64,000 nucleotides of DNA from Sorangium cellulosum (lineage in GTDB: Bacteria > Myxococcota_A > Polyangia > Polyangiales > Polyangiaceae): contig NZ_CP012670.1 in NCBI RefSeq assembly GCF_004135735.1, positions 9,681,501 through 9,745,500 of the forward strand, read 5' to 3'. Shown piece after piece: positions 32,873 through 40,877 of the stretch; positions within the stretch are counted from its first letter, which is position 1; each line of letters starts with the position of its first letter. The notes under the pieces are model-generated. The model was not told the origin of the DNA. It saw nothing but the letters and a program-made list of their open reading frames with translations, and did not search any database. The position numbers were made by a program, and so were the translations under genes.

Positions 32873-34039
32873 TCAGAAATAAGGGAACGCCGGCTCGACC
32901 CCCAGCAACGCCTGACCGATGCTCGCATACTGCCTTTGCTGGCACAAAAAGTGCGTATTGGCGGTGATGAGATCACGCCGGAGGCGCTCGAGCGGGCTTG
33001 AGGGGAAGATCGAGGAGGAGCCCGCCACATCACACATCTTATCCATCACGCGCCGGGCCGAATCCGCGGCGTGAGCGATCATCAGCACGCCCTTCGCGCG
33101 CTGCTCCAGCGACGGCATGTTGCCTGCTTGGAGCGTATTCCACAGGTCGCCGACGACGTCGTTCACGTAGCTCTTGGCAGAGCCCAGTATCGCTTCTGCC
33201 TGGGCGATCGCCATCTGCACCCATTGCTCGTCGCCCAGGCTGCTCCCCGTCAGCAACACCTTCTTCGCCCGCACGAGGTCGTGTACGACCTCGATCGCGC
33301 GCCGGCCGATGCCGAGCTGAACGCCGACCATCCGGTACAAGGAGAGGCTGGTGTAGCGGTACAGCGGCTCGCTTCGCTTGCACTCCATGAAGTTGAAGGC
33401 GCGCTCCTCCGGCACGAAGAGCTCCTTGGTCGTGTAAGGATCGCTGCCCGTCCCCCGGAGCCCCGTCGTGTACCACGTGTCCTCGATGGTGAGCTCCGAC
33501 CCGGGGATGAGCACCCACATGATCTTGGGCATGTTGTGCGCTGTGAGGACCGGGCTGCCGTTCTCCGTCACCTGGCAACCGGCGGCCATGAAGTCGGCGT
33601 GGTGCGCGCCGCTGCCGAAATCCCACCGCCCTGTCACCCGGTAGCCACCGGCCACCTTCTCGGCGGTCCCCGTCCACTTCAAGCTCCCCGCGGCGCGCAC
33701 ATCGAGGCGACCGAAGAGCTCCTTCGCCACGCTCTCCTCCAGGTAGGAGGCATAGAAGCCGCTCCCGGAGAGGATCATCGAGCACCAGGCCGCCGACGCG
33801 TCGCCGAGCGCGATGTTCTCGATGACCTGGATCTGCGTCACCGGATCCACCTCCGGACCTCCCCAGGCCTTCGGCATCACCAGCCGAAAGACCCCGGCCT
33901 TCGTCAAGGCGTCCACCACTTCGCTCGGCAGCCTGCGGGTCGCTTCGGTCTGATCGCCGAGCTGTCGGAGCAGCGGGACAATCTCGCGCGTGGAGGCCAA
34001 AATATCGCTGGCGCTCATGTAGCCTCGGGTGGAACTCAT
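32873..34039 (-). CDS. Acyl-CoA-dehydrogenase-fold flavin monooxygenase or dehydrogenase
   Basis: 388 residues. The fold and length match the acyl-CoA dehydrogenase-like group that includes two-component flavin hydroxylases (HsaA/HpaB-like, about 390 residues) as well as true dehydrogenases. The N-terminal helical domain is followed by a beta domain (AAGSLKWTGTAEKVAGGYRV, DFGSGAHHADF) and a C-terminal helical bundle. The start is placed at 34039 because AAGGAGG lies at 34045-34051, five bases upstream. An adjacent ATG at 34042 is the alternative. It is the first gene of the PKS transcript, so a role in tailoring the polyketide (hydroxylation or desaturation) or in making the starter is likely. 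The sequence alone does not decide which. Such hydroxylases need a separate flavin reductase, and none is seen nearby. Confidence 0.85.
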   Translation of the reverse strand: MSSTRGYMSASDILASTREIVPLLRQLGDQTEATRRLPSEVVDALTKAGVFRLVMPKAWGGPEVDPVTQIQVIENIALGDASAAWCSMILSGSGFYASYLEESVAKELFGRLDVRAAGSLKWTGTAEKVAGGYRVTGRWDFGSGAHHADFMAAGCQVTENGSPVLTAHNMPKIMWVLIPGSELTIEDTWYTTGLRGTGSDPYTTKELFVPEERAFNFMECKRSEPLYRYTSLSLYRMVGVQLGIGRRAIEVVHDLVRAKKVLLTGSSLGDEQWVQMAIAQAEAILGSAKSYVNDVVGDLWNTLQAGNMPSLEQRAKGVLMIAHAADSARRVMDKMCDVAGSSSIFPSSPLERLRRDLITANTHFLCQQRQYASIGQALLGVEPAFPYF

Positions 34040-35006
34040 CATCTCCTCCTTACCCATCATGAACAAAGATCCGCGATCCCTGCGTCCGATGTGATGCGCC
34101 AGGATCCTTCGATCAGGCGCTGCACCCGCGATACAGCAGCGTGGCTGCTCCGAGGCGCGCGGCTGCGCTCCGGTGCAAGCGGCTCCCCGGCGGCTGACTT
34201 GCTTGGTGAATGGGGTCGTGGGCTAGAGCGCCCAATCGATGAGTCGAGACACGGCGTGATGCGCTCCTCGACTAGCCCTGCGACGACCGTCACCTCTCGC
34301 ATCAGAGCAGCCGTAGACCCCTGTAGAACGATGTCCCTAACATGAAGTGTCATAGCGATCAACCAGTCACCGCAGGGCGATTTTCCGGTTTATTTTTTCC
34401 TATACCGATGTAACTTTACAACCGCAACGCGAGAACCCGATGACTTGCCTTCGAAACATGCCTGAAAGAAAACGAACTCAATCGAGTAACCTCATTGAGC
34501 GACGGTGCTCTGAGCTGCCCCCAGAGCGCGCTCGACGCGCGCCCCCGGAAATAGGCAGCGCCCTCGGCTCACGAGCGCACCACGCTCGCTCGGAGGTGTG
34601 CGAGTCCTTGCATACAGACCCGAGGCGGCCACGTCGATGGCTTGCGCATCCACGGCACGCCGCGATCTCGCAATCCCGCACGTCGGGCCCCCATTGAGAC
34701 GTGGCCGATCCGCCGCCTCCACGGAAAGATTGCCCCGCGGCAGGATCTCGCCGCCCCTGCATCGGCCGCGTCTCCGGCGCTTGCATTCCTTGTGCCACCT
34801 TCCATCGGGCAAGGTGGGCGCCGCGTGCCCCTCTACGAAATGGGGGTCGCGTTGCTCGCGGGGAGTCTCTGGCGGAGATACGCATCCACCCGCGCGCGGG
34901 GTCCCACCGGCGGCGCGGGTGGCCCAAGGACACCTCCTCGTGACGGACTCCATCGAGGAAGCGCGTGGCGCGGGGTGCTCCCCTCTGGACCGAAGCTGCA
35001 GAGCGG
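34040..35006. other. Gene-free upstream region of the PKS operon
   Basis: I see no convincing gene in these 970 bases on either strand. Open frames here encode Arg/Pro/Ser-rich sequences without recognisable domains, and their third codon positions lack the GC bias of the real genes. The region contains the candidate promoter at 34399-34427 and an AT-rich patch, and probably separates the PKS operon from its right-hand neighbours. Confidence 0.5.
34399..34427 (-). promoter_or_regulatory. Candidate sigma-70-type promoter of the PKS operon
   Basis: Within an unusually AT-rich patch (34361-34441), the minus strand reads TTGCGG, a 17-base spacer, then TATAGG. It lies about 360 bases upstream of the flavoprotein start and would give a long untranslated leader. 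Support is only composition and hexamer similarity (3/6 and 4/6). Confidence 0.3.
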
Positions 35007-35456
35007 CTACGCCGCAGGCGCCGGGCTCGGGTCGCCGGCGCCCGCTCGCTCCCGCGCGGCGAGGCGCAGCTCGCGCGCCAGCAGGAACGCCGGGAAGGTC
35101 GCGGCGAAGGCGAGGAAGACGCTGAGCACGACATAGGCCCAGATGTGACGCACGCCGACCCGGCGGCCTTCGAACACCATGAACAGCATCCCCGCCGTGG
35201 CGGATACGGCGATGTCGACGGCCACGGAGCTGGACGCCGCATTGACCATGGCCGCTTCCACGAACGCTGTGGGGGAGCTGAAGCCTCCCGCGAGCAAGAA
35301 CTGCACGTTGTAGTTCAGGGTTCCGACGGTGCCCAGGACCGTGAGCGCGCCGAAGAGCGCAATTCGGATTTTGCGGGCGTCCACGGCGTGATCCATCGCA
35401 CGACGCGCCGCGCTCGTCAAGCTTGGGCGTCCATGCGGAGTCTCATGATCTGTCAT
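35007..35456 (-). CDS. DUF2834-like small membrane protein
   Basis: 149 residues. After about 30 polar residues the protein shows three hydrophobic segments: IRIALFGALTVLGTVG, then a stretch around AVDIAVSATAGMLFMVF, then IWAYVVLSVFLAFAATFPAF. This pattern matches DUF2834 proteins (usually about 110 residues, function unknown). The first ATG at 35456 lacks a good ribosome site. An internal ATG at about 35397 would give a length closer to the family norm. It is divergent from the SDR gene with a 204-base gap. Confidence 0.7.
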   Translation of the reverse strand: MTDHETPHGRPSLTSAARRAMDHAVDARKIRIALFGALTVLGTVGTLNYNVQFLLAGGFSSPTAFVEAAMVNAASSSVAVDIAVSATAGMLFMVFEGRRVGVRHIWAYVVLSVFLAFAATFPAFLLARELRLAARERAGAGDPSPAPAA

Positions 35457-35660
35457 GTCGTGTTTGGATCACTGGATTCCAGCGACGCGGATGGACGCCG
35501 CGACTGTCGCTGTCGTCGCTCCGGTCTCCTTTTGATTTCATGCGCTCCCGGCGCCGTCGAGGCCGCGCAGTTGCGCGCTCGCGCCGGTCCGAGCGTCGCG
35601 CGCCTCCGGGCCTGCTGGACGTCTGTTGCGCGGCAACACCCGCCCTGTTATCGTCGCCCC

Positions 35661-36551
35661 ATGCAACAGCTCAATGGGAAGACCGTGCTGATCACCGGCG
35701 CTGCCAGCGGGATCGGCCTCGCCATGGCCCGGAGGTTCGCGGCCGAGAAGGCGAAGATCGTGCTCGTCGACATCGAGGAAAACGCGCTTCGCAATGCCGA
35801 GAAAGAGCTCCGTGCGGCGGGCGCGGTGGTCCTCGCCGCGCGCGCTGACGTCTCGAAGGCATCCGAGCTCGAGGCCGCCTTCGCGAGGGCGCGCGCGGAG
35901 CTCGGACTGGTGCATGTCCTCTGCAACAACGCGGGCGTCGGCGGCGCCGTGGGGCCGACCTGGGCGCAGTCCCAGGCGGACTGGGACTGGACGTTCGCGG
36001 TCAACCTGTGGGGGGTCGTCCACGGCACTCGCATCTTCTTGCCCCCTCTCCTGGAGAGTGGAGAAGAGGGGCACATCGTCAATACCGCCTCGATGTCCGG
36101 GCTCTTCTCGACGCCGTTCTTCGCCCCGTACAACGCGTCGAAGCACGCTGTGGTCGCGATGTCGGAGGTGCTCGCGCAAGAGCTCCAGCTCCTCGGCGCG
36201 CGCGTCGGCGTGTCGTTGCTGTGCCCTGGGCTCGTGAATACCCAGATCGCCGTATCGGAGCGAAACCGCCCAGCCGAGCTCCGCAACGAGCCCGATCCGG
36301 CGCGCGACGGGATCTCCCAGAGCCTGCAGCAGCTCGCGCTGCAGCAGGCTGCCCAGATCGGGATGCCGCCGGAGGAGGTCGCCGAGGCCGTCCTCCGGGC
36401 CGTGCTCGAGTCGCGCTTTTATGTGCTGACACATCCGTCGATGAAGCCGACGATCGAGCAGCGCATGCGCGATATCCTCGAGGAGCGCTCGCCGCAGGTG
36501 GATCCGACCTTCGCGGCGTTCGCCTCGATGTTCCAGTTGCCGACCCGGTAA
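35661..36551 (+). CDS. Short-chain dehydrogenase/reductase (classical SDR)
   Basis: 296 residues. The Rossmann motif TGAASGIG is at residues 12-19, an acidic residue D37 at the end of beta-2 suggests NAD(H) preference, NNAG is at 89-92, and catalytic S144, Y157 and K161 (YNASK) are all present. The C-terminal extension of about 50 residues (MPPEEVAEAVLRAVLE...) is typical of SDRs annotated as oxidoreductases of unknown substrate. A longer upstream frame exists, but similarity begins at this ATG. Substrate is unknown. Its place beside the PKS operon is not evidence of a biosynthetic role, since it is on the opposite strand and 1.6 kb away. Confidence 0.92.
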   Translation: MQQLNGKTVLITGAASGIGLAMARRFAAEKAKIVLVDIEENALRNAEKELRAAGAVVLAARADVSKASELEAAFARARAELGLVHVLCNNAGVGGAVGPTWAQSQADWDWTFAVNLWGVVHGTRIFLPPLLESGEEGHIVNTASMSGLFSTPFFAPYNASKHAVVAMSEVLAQELQLLGARVGVSLLCPGLVNTQIAVSERNRPAELRNEPDPARDGISQSLQQLALQQAAQIGMPPEEVAEAVLRAVLESRFYVLTHPSMKPTIEQRMRDILEERSPQVDPTFAAFASMFQLPTR

Positions 36552-36747
36552 AACCGGCGCCGCGCCCCGGCCAGGCGCACGTCCGCGCGAGCCCGCCAGC
36601 CCCCGCTCCCGTGTGGACCTCCGCCAGGAGCGCCACGAGCCGGCCCGCGCGCGCCCCACGCAACACGCAACGGGTCGCGCCCGAGCGGCGCGCGCCCCGA
36701 CGACGACGACCGCAGGCTCCACCCAGGCCGAGCCCGCCATCCTCCAT

Positions 36748-36805
36748 CACCTGGATGACCTGAAACGGCCTCCTGCCACCTGGATGACCTGAAACGGCCT
36801 CCTGC
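36748..36805. repeat. Perfect 29-bp tandem direct repeat (two copies)
   Basis: Copies lie at 36748-36776 and 36777-36805 and are identical base for base. Each begins CACCTGGATGACCTGAAACG. The repeat is not inside a gene and lies about 180 bases upstream of feoA. It could be a regulatory tandem site or a replication-slippage product. Confidence 0.9.
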
Positions 36806-36933
36806 GGCTCGGACCGGCCGGCAGGGAGCTCCCGCCGGTGCCCCAGGTCGCGTCCGATGCTCGCCCGGCGCCACGAGAAGCGCCGCATGTCGTAGCGTGG
36901 CGGCCGGCACCGCGCAGCGATCTCGACCAGGAG

Positions 36934-36963
36934 CTGGCACGTGTGGCAAAAATGACTTAGAAT
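36934..36963 (+). promoter_or_regulatory. Candidate promoter of feoAB
   Basis: CTGGCA (4/6 match to TTGACA), an 18-base spacer, then TAGAAT (5/6 match to TATAAT), inside a locally AT-rich stretch that ends just before the feoA ATG. The predicted transcript would start about 14 bases before the ATG and lacks a Shine-Dalgarno sequence. I see no clear Fur box. Confidence 0.4.
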
Positions 36964-36983
36964 TTCAAAATCAACATCGGCCC

Positions 36984-37334
36984 ATGATTCCCGCAACATC
37001 CCCTCCTCTCGACCCGAGCCCTCCGACGCTGAGCCCGACCGGCGCCGCCGCCCTACCGCGCGAGGCGCGCGACGCTACGGCGGCCGGCCCGCTCGTGAAG
37101 ATCCGCACCGGGGAGCGGGTGGCCGTGGTCGAGGTCGGCCTCGACGCCGAGCTCGCCGGGTGGCTCGACGCGATGGGGCTCGGCCCCGGCCAGACGCTCA
37201 CGGTGATCCGGCGCGGCGCGTTCGGCGGCCCCCTTCACGTACGCACCGGCTCCGGCGGCGAGCTCGCGATCAACGCGTCGCTCGCGCGCTCCATCCTGGT
37301 CGCGCCGCTGGCCCCGTCGAGGCCGACCACATGA
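36984..37334 (+). CDS. feoA: FeoA-like ferrous iron transport accessory protein
   Basis: 116 residues. A Pro-rich N-terminal extension of about 40 residues precedes a FeoA/SH3-like core with the typical order KIRTGERVAVVEV, LDAMGLGPGQTLTVI, GGPLHVR, ARSILV. FeoA proteins act in the cytoplasm with FeoB in Fe(II) uptake. The stop TGA overlaps the feoB start (ATGA), indicating a coupled operon. The start ATG at 36984 has no visible ribosome site and is chosen because it is the first ATG after the promoter-like AT-rich patch. Confidence 0.9.
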   Translation: MIPATSPPLDPSPPTLSPTGAAALPREARDATAAGPLVKIRTGERVAVVEVGLDAELAGWLDAMGLGPGQTLTVIRRGAFGGPLHVRTGSGGELAINASLARSILVAPLAPSRPTT

Positions 37335-39352
37335 CCGCCGCGCTCGACGGCGCGAGCGCGGACGCGCGCGCGGCGCGCCCGGGGCCGGCGGCCCGCGGGG
37401 AGCCGGCGGGCGGGCCGCCGCTCGTCGCGCTCCTCGGACGGCCGAACTCGGGCAAATCGTCGCTGTTCAACCGGCTGACCGGCGGCGGCGCGCGCGTCGG
37501 CAACTTCCCCGGCATCACCGTCGACATCCTCACCGCCGGCGTGCGCCTCGCCGACGGGACGCTCGCGACGATCGCCGATCTCCCCGGGCTCTACTCGATC
37601 GAGTCCGTCGTCGACCCCGCGACCGACGAGGGCGTCGCGCGCCGCTTCCTCGACGGCGACGGCGACGGCGAGCGGCCGCGCGTCGTCGTCCAGGTGCTCG
37701 ACGCGACCCAGCTCGCGCTCGGCCTGCGGCTCACGCGCGAGCTCGTGCGGCACGGGCTCGCGCCGCTCGTCGTCGCCACCCAGCGCGACGTGCTCGAGGG
37801 CGAGGGGCGCGGGCTCGATCTCGGCGCCCTCGAGCGCGCCATCGGCCTGCCCGTGGTGCTCGTGAGCGCGCGAGACCCCGGCGCGCGCGGCGCGGTGCTC
37901 GACGCCATCGCCGCGCGGCTCGACGCCGCCGCGGGCGCGACCGAGGCCCCCGCCGCCCCGACGTGGGATCCGGACGCGGTCGCGCGCGCCGCGTACGTCG
38001 AGGCGCCGCAACGCGACGCCGCCGCGGAGCGGAGGAGGACGTTCACCGCCCGCGCGGACGCCGTGCTGCTCCACCCCGCGATCGGCCCGGTCCTGTTCCT
38101 CGGGCTCATGGCGGTCCTCTTCGCCGCCGTCTTCCTCGTGGCCACCCCGGTCACCGAGGTGCTCGACGCGGCGATCGGCCAGCTCGGCGGCCTCGTGTCG
38201 GCCGCCCTCGGCGACGGGCTCGCCGCCTCGTTCGTCGTGGATGGCCTGCTCGGCGGCGCGGGGACGGTGCTCGCCTTCATGCCGCAGATCGTGGTCCTCA
38301 CGGTCGCCATGGAGCTGCTCGAGGCGAGCGGGTACCTCGCGCGCGGCGCCTTCCTCGTCGATCGCCTCCTCCAGCTCATGGGGCTGAGCGGCCGGGCGTT
38401 CCTCCCGCTCCTGATGGGGCACGCGTGCGCGGTGCCCGCCGTGCACGCCACGCGCATCCTCCGCGATCCGCGCGAGCGCCTCACGGCGATCCTGGTCGTG
38501 CCGCTCATGGCGTGCTCCGCGCGGATCCCGACGTACGCGCTCCTCCTGACGACCTTCTTCGCCGCCCACGGCCCGTGGGTGCAGGCGCTGCTCTTCGTCG
38601 CGCTCTACGTCGCGGGCATCTTCTCCGGGCTCATCGCCACGCTCGTGCTGCGGCGCACGGCGACCCGCGGGCGCTCGCTCCCGATGGTGCTCGAGATGCC
38701 GGCGTACCGCAGCCCCGAGCCGCGCGTCGTCGCCCGCCAGGCCGCCCAGGTGGCGTGGCGGTTCACGCGCGAGGTCGGCACCGTGATCCTGGCCGTCTCG
38801 GCCGTGCTGTGGGTGCTCTTGAAGGTGCCCATGCCGGGCGCCGCGGCGCCGGAGCCGCCGGTCGCCGCGGCCGAGGCGCCGGCCGCCGCGGCCGAGGCGC
38901 CGGCCACCGTGGCCGAGGCCACGGAGACCCCCATCGAGTCGAGCATCGCCGGCAGCGTGGGGCGCGCGCTCGAGCCCATCACCGCGCCGCTCGGCTTCGA
39001 CTGGCGCATCAACGTCGGCCTCATCGGGTCGTTCGGCGCGCGCGAGGTCATGGTCGGCACGCTGGGCGTCATCTTCGGCATCGAGGACGCGGACGAGACG
39101 TCCGCTCCGCTCGCCGAGCGGATCCGCGAGGCGAAGCGCCCGGACGGGGCGCGCGCGTACTCGGCCCGCACCGGGCTCGCGCTGCTCGCGTTCTTCGTCC
39201 TGGCCTGCCAGTGCATGAGCACCGTGGCGGCGATCCGCCGCGAGACGAAGACGTGGCGCTGGCCGGCGTTCGTGCTCGCCTACAGCTACGCGGCCGCGTA
39301 CGTCGCGGCGCTCGTCGTCTACCAGGGGAGCCGGCTGCTCGGGATCCCCTGA
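37331..39352 (+). CDS. feoB: FeoB ferrous iron transporter, GTPase-fused membrane protein
   Basis: 673 residues. The N-terminal G domain has G1 GRPNSGKS (36-43), a G2 region with NFPGITVD and G3 DLPG (83-86). G4 reads TQRD (150-153) where FeoB normally has NxxD. The membrane part contains two Gate-like regions (SGYLARGAFLVDR..., TREVGTVIL...) and conserved Cys residues in HACAVPA, MACSARIPTY and ACQCMS. Between them lies an Ala/Glu/Pro-rich insert made of three 21-bp repeats (residues 511-531). It imports Fe(II) across the inner membrane. The start ATG overlaps the feoA stop. Confidence 0.95.
   Translation: MTAALDGASADARAARPGPAARGEPAGGPPLVALLGRPNSGKSSLFNRLTGGGARVGNFPGITVDILTAGVRLADGTLATIADLPGLYSIESVVDPATDEGVARRFLDGDGDGERPRVVVQVLDATQLALGLRLTRELVRHGLAPLVVATQRDVLEGEGRGLDLGALERAIGLPVVLVSARDPGARGAVLDAIAARLDAAAGATEAPAAPTWDPDAVARAAYVEAPQRDAAAERRRTFTARADAVLLHPAIGPVLFLGLMAVLFAAVFLVATPVTEVLDAAIGQLGGLVSAALGDGLAASFVVDGLLGGAGTVLAFMPQIVVLTVAMELLEASGYLARGAFLVDRLLQLMGLSGRAFLPLLMGHACAVPAVHATRILRDPRERLTAILVVPLMACSARIPTYALLLTTFFAAHGPWVQALLFVALYVAGIFSGLIATLVLRRTATRGRSLPMVLEMPAYRSPEPRVVARQAAQVAWRFTREVGTVILAVSAVLWVLLKVPMPGAAAPEPPVAAAEAPAAAAEAPATVAEATETPIESSIAGSVGRALEPITAPLGFDWRINVGLIGSFGAREVMVGTLGVIFGIEDADETSAPLAERIREAKRPDGARAYSARTGLALLAFFVLACQCMSTVAAIRRETKTWRWPAFVLAYSYAAAYVAALVVYQGSRLLGIP
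38861..38923 (+). repeat. Three 21-bp tandem repeats inside feoB
   Basis: Units at 38861-38881, 38882-38902 and 38903-38923 encode VAAAEAP, AAAAEAP and a degenerate ATVAEAT. The first two differ by two bases in one codon. They form an extramembrane linker in FeoB. Confidence 0.8.
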
Positions 39353-39409
39353 GCCGCCGATCGGCGACGCCGCGCTCGACGCCATGCCCCCGCGCCTCGA
39401 CGGCGCACG

Positions 39410-40825
39410 TCACATCTCCTCCAGCTCCTTGCCCTTCGTCTCGGGGATGAACGCGACGACGAACGCCAGCGAGGCCACCGCGGCGATCGTGTAGAGCCCG
39501 TAGGCCGTGCCCAGGCCGACCTGCTTCAGCGCGGGGAACGTCGCGCTCACGAGGAAGTTCGCCAGCCACTGCGCGGCGGCCGCGATGGAGAGGGCGAGGG
39601 CGCGAATGCGGTTGTTGAACATCTCCCCGAGCAGCACCCACGTCACCGGGCCCCACGACGCCCCGAAGCAGAAGACATAGAGGTTCGCCGCGAGCAGCGC
39701 GACAGGGCCCTCCGCGCCCCTCAGGGCGGGGTTGCCCGCGGCGTCCACGCCCGCCGTGCCGAACACGGTCGCCATGGCGCCGAGCGTCAGCGCCATGCCG
39801 ATGGAGCCCGCGATGAGCAGCGGCCGGCGCCCGACCCGGTCGACGGTCGCGATGGCGACCAGGGTGGTCACGATGTTCGTGACGCCGGTGATCACCGTGA
39901 TGGCGAGCGAGCGCCGCTCCGAGAACCCCACCGCCTGCCAGAGGACCGTCGAGTAATAGAAGATGACGTTGATGCCCACGAGCTGCTGGAACACCGAGAG
40001 GGCGACGCCGATCCACACGATGGGCAACAGCCCCCGGCGCCCCCGGAGGTCCGCGAGCCGGGGCCGGCGCTCCGACGAGAGCGTCCTCTGGATGTCGAGG
40101 AGCTTGGCCCGGGCCGCGGCGCCGACGAGGCCGCGGAGCACGACGAGCGCCTCGTCCGCGCGCCCTCGCGCGACGAGGTAGCGCGGGGACTCGGGGATGA
40201 GGAGCGCGCCGATCCCGTAGAGGAGCGCCGGCGGGATCGCGCTCCAGAACATCCAGCGAAAGGCGGGGACGCCGAGCCAGAACGGGCTCGCGGCCGAGCC
40301 CGCGGCGGTCGCGATCGCGTAATCGTTGAGCAGGGCGGCGAAGATGCCGATGACGATCGCGAGCTGCTGGAGCGAGCCGAGGCGGCCGCGCAGGTGCGCC
40401 GGCGCGATCTCCGCGATGTACGCCGGCGCGACCACGCTGGCCGCCCCGATGGCCACGCCCCCCAGCACCCGCCACGCGCTGAAATCCCAGGACGAGACCG
40501 CCGCCCCCGAGCCCGCCGCGCTGACCACGAACAGCACCGACGTGATGAGCATGGTCCGCGTCCGACCGTGACGGTCGGCGAGCCGGCCCGCGAGCACCGC
40601 GCCCGCGGCCGCGCCGAGGAGCGCCGACGACACGGCGAGGCCGACCGTGGTTGCGCGCGCCGTGAACACGGTCTCCAGCGCGCCGACGGCGCCGTTGATC
40701 ACGGCGGTGTCAAACCCGAACAGGAACCCGCCGAGCGCCGCGACGGACGCGAGGAGCGCGACCCGTGTCGTGGGGGTGTGTGCCTCGCCGAGTCCGACCC
40801 CCCGCTGCGCCACGGGCTCTCCCAT
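39410..40825 (-). CDS. MFS sugar porter (XylE/GlcP-like)
   Basis: 471 residues with about 12 hydrophobic segments. Sugar-porter signatures are clear: GFLFGFDTAVINGA in helix 1, GRLADRHGR after helix 2, PESPRYL before the central loop, QQLVGIN in helix 7, DRVGRRPLL after helix 8, and PETKGKELEE at the C-terminus. It likely imports a hexose or pentose by proton symport. The gene is convergent with feoB (57-base gap containing a 12-bp palindrome at 39355-39366) and shares its strand with the PRTase fusion gene 52 bases upstream, so the two may be cotranscribed. Confidence 0.93.
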   Translation of the reverse strand: MGEPVAQRGVGLGEAHTPTTRVALLASVAALGGFLFGFDTAVINGAVGALETVFTARATTVGLAVSSALLGAAAGAVLAGRLADRHGRTRTMLITSVLFVVSAAGSGAAVSSWDFSAWRVLGGVAIGAASVVAPAYIAEIAPAHLRGRLGSLQQLAIVIGIFAALLNDYAIATAAGSAASPFWLGVPAFRWMFWSAIPPALLYGIGALLIPESPRYLVARGRADEALVVLRGLVGAAARAKLLDIQRTLSSERRPRLADLRGRRGLLPIVWIGVALSVFQQLVGINVIFYYSTVLWQAVGFSERRSLAITVITGVTNIVTTLVAIATVDRVGRRPLLIAGSIGMALTLGAMATVFGTAGVDAAGNPALRGAEGPVALLAANLYVFCFGASWGPVTWVLLGEMFNNRIRALALSIAAAAQWLANFLVSATFPALKQVGLGTAYGLYTIAAVASLAFVVAFIPETKGKELEEM

Positions 40826-40877
40826 GCTTCCCGTGAAACCACGAAGCGTGCCGGACCGCGCTGGCCCCGCGCGGCCG

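Larger units (their letters stand above)
36552..36983. other. Intergenic region between SDR gene and feoA
   Basis: 432 bases without a gene. It contains a perfect 29-bp tandem repeat (36748-36805) and, at its right end, an AT-rich stretch with a candidate feoAB promoter. No hairpin followed by a T-run was seen after the SDR stop. Confidence 0.5.

Noticed and set aside
34057..34362. 101-codon minus-strand frame ending 15 bases before the flavoprotein start
   Set aside because: Tempting as a first gene of the PKS operon, but its third codon positions lack GC bias, there is no ribosome site, and no domain is recognisable. Better seen as untranslated leader.
34440..35006. Several overlapping frames of 80-250 codons on both strands
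   Set aside because: No recognisable domain, no ribosome sites and weak codon bias. Listed as gene-free.
36934..36943. Shared 10-mer CTGGCACGTG upstream of feoA and ppsA
   Set aside because: Only two copies were noticed, at different distances from the starts and between unrelated genes. A chance match in GC-rich DNA is likely.
39353..39409. 12-bp palindrome (39355-39366) as a feoB terminator
   Set aside because: It has no loop and no T-run on either strand, so a terminator call is not supported.
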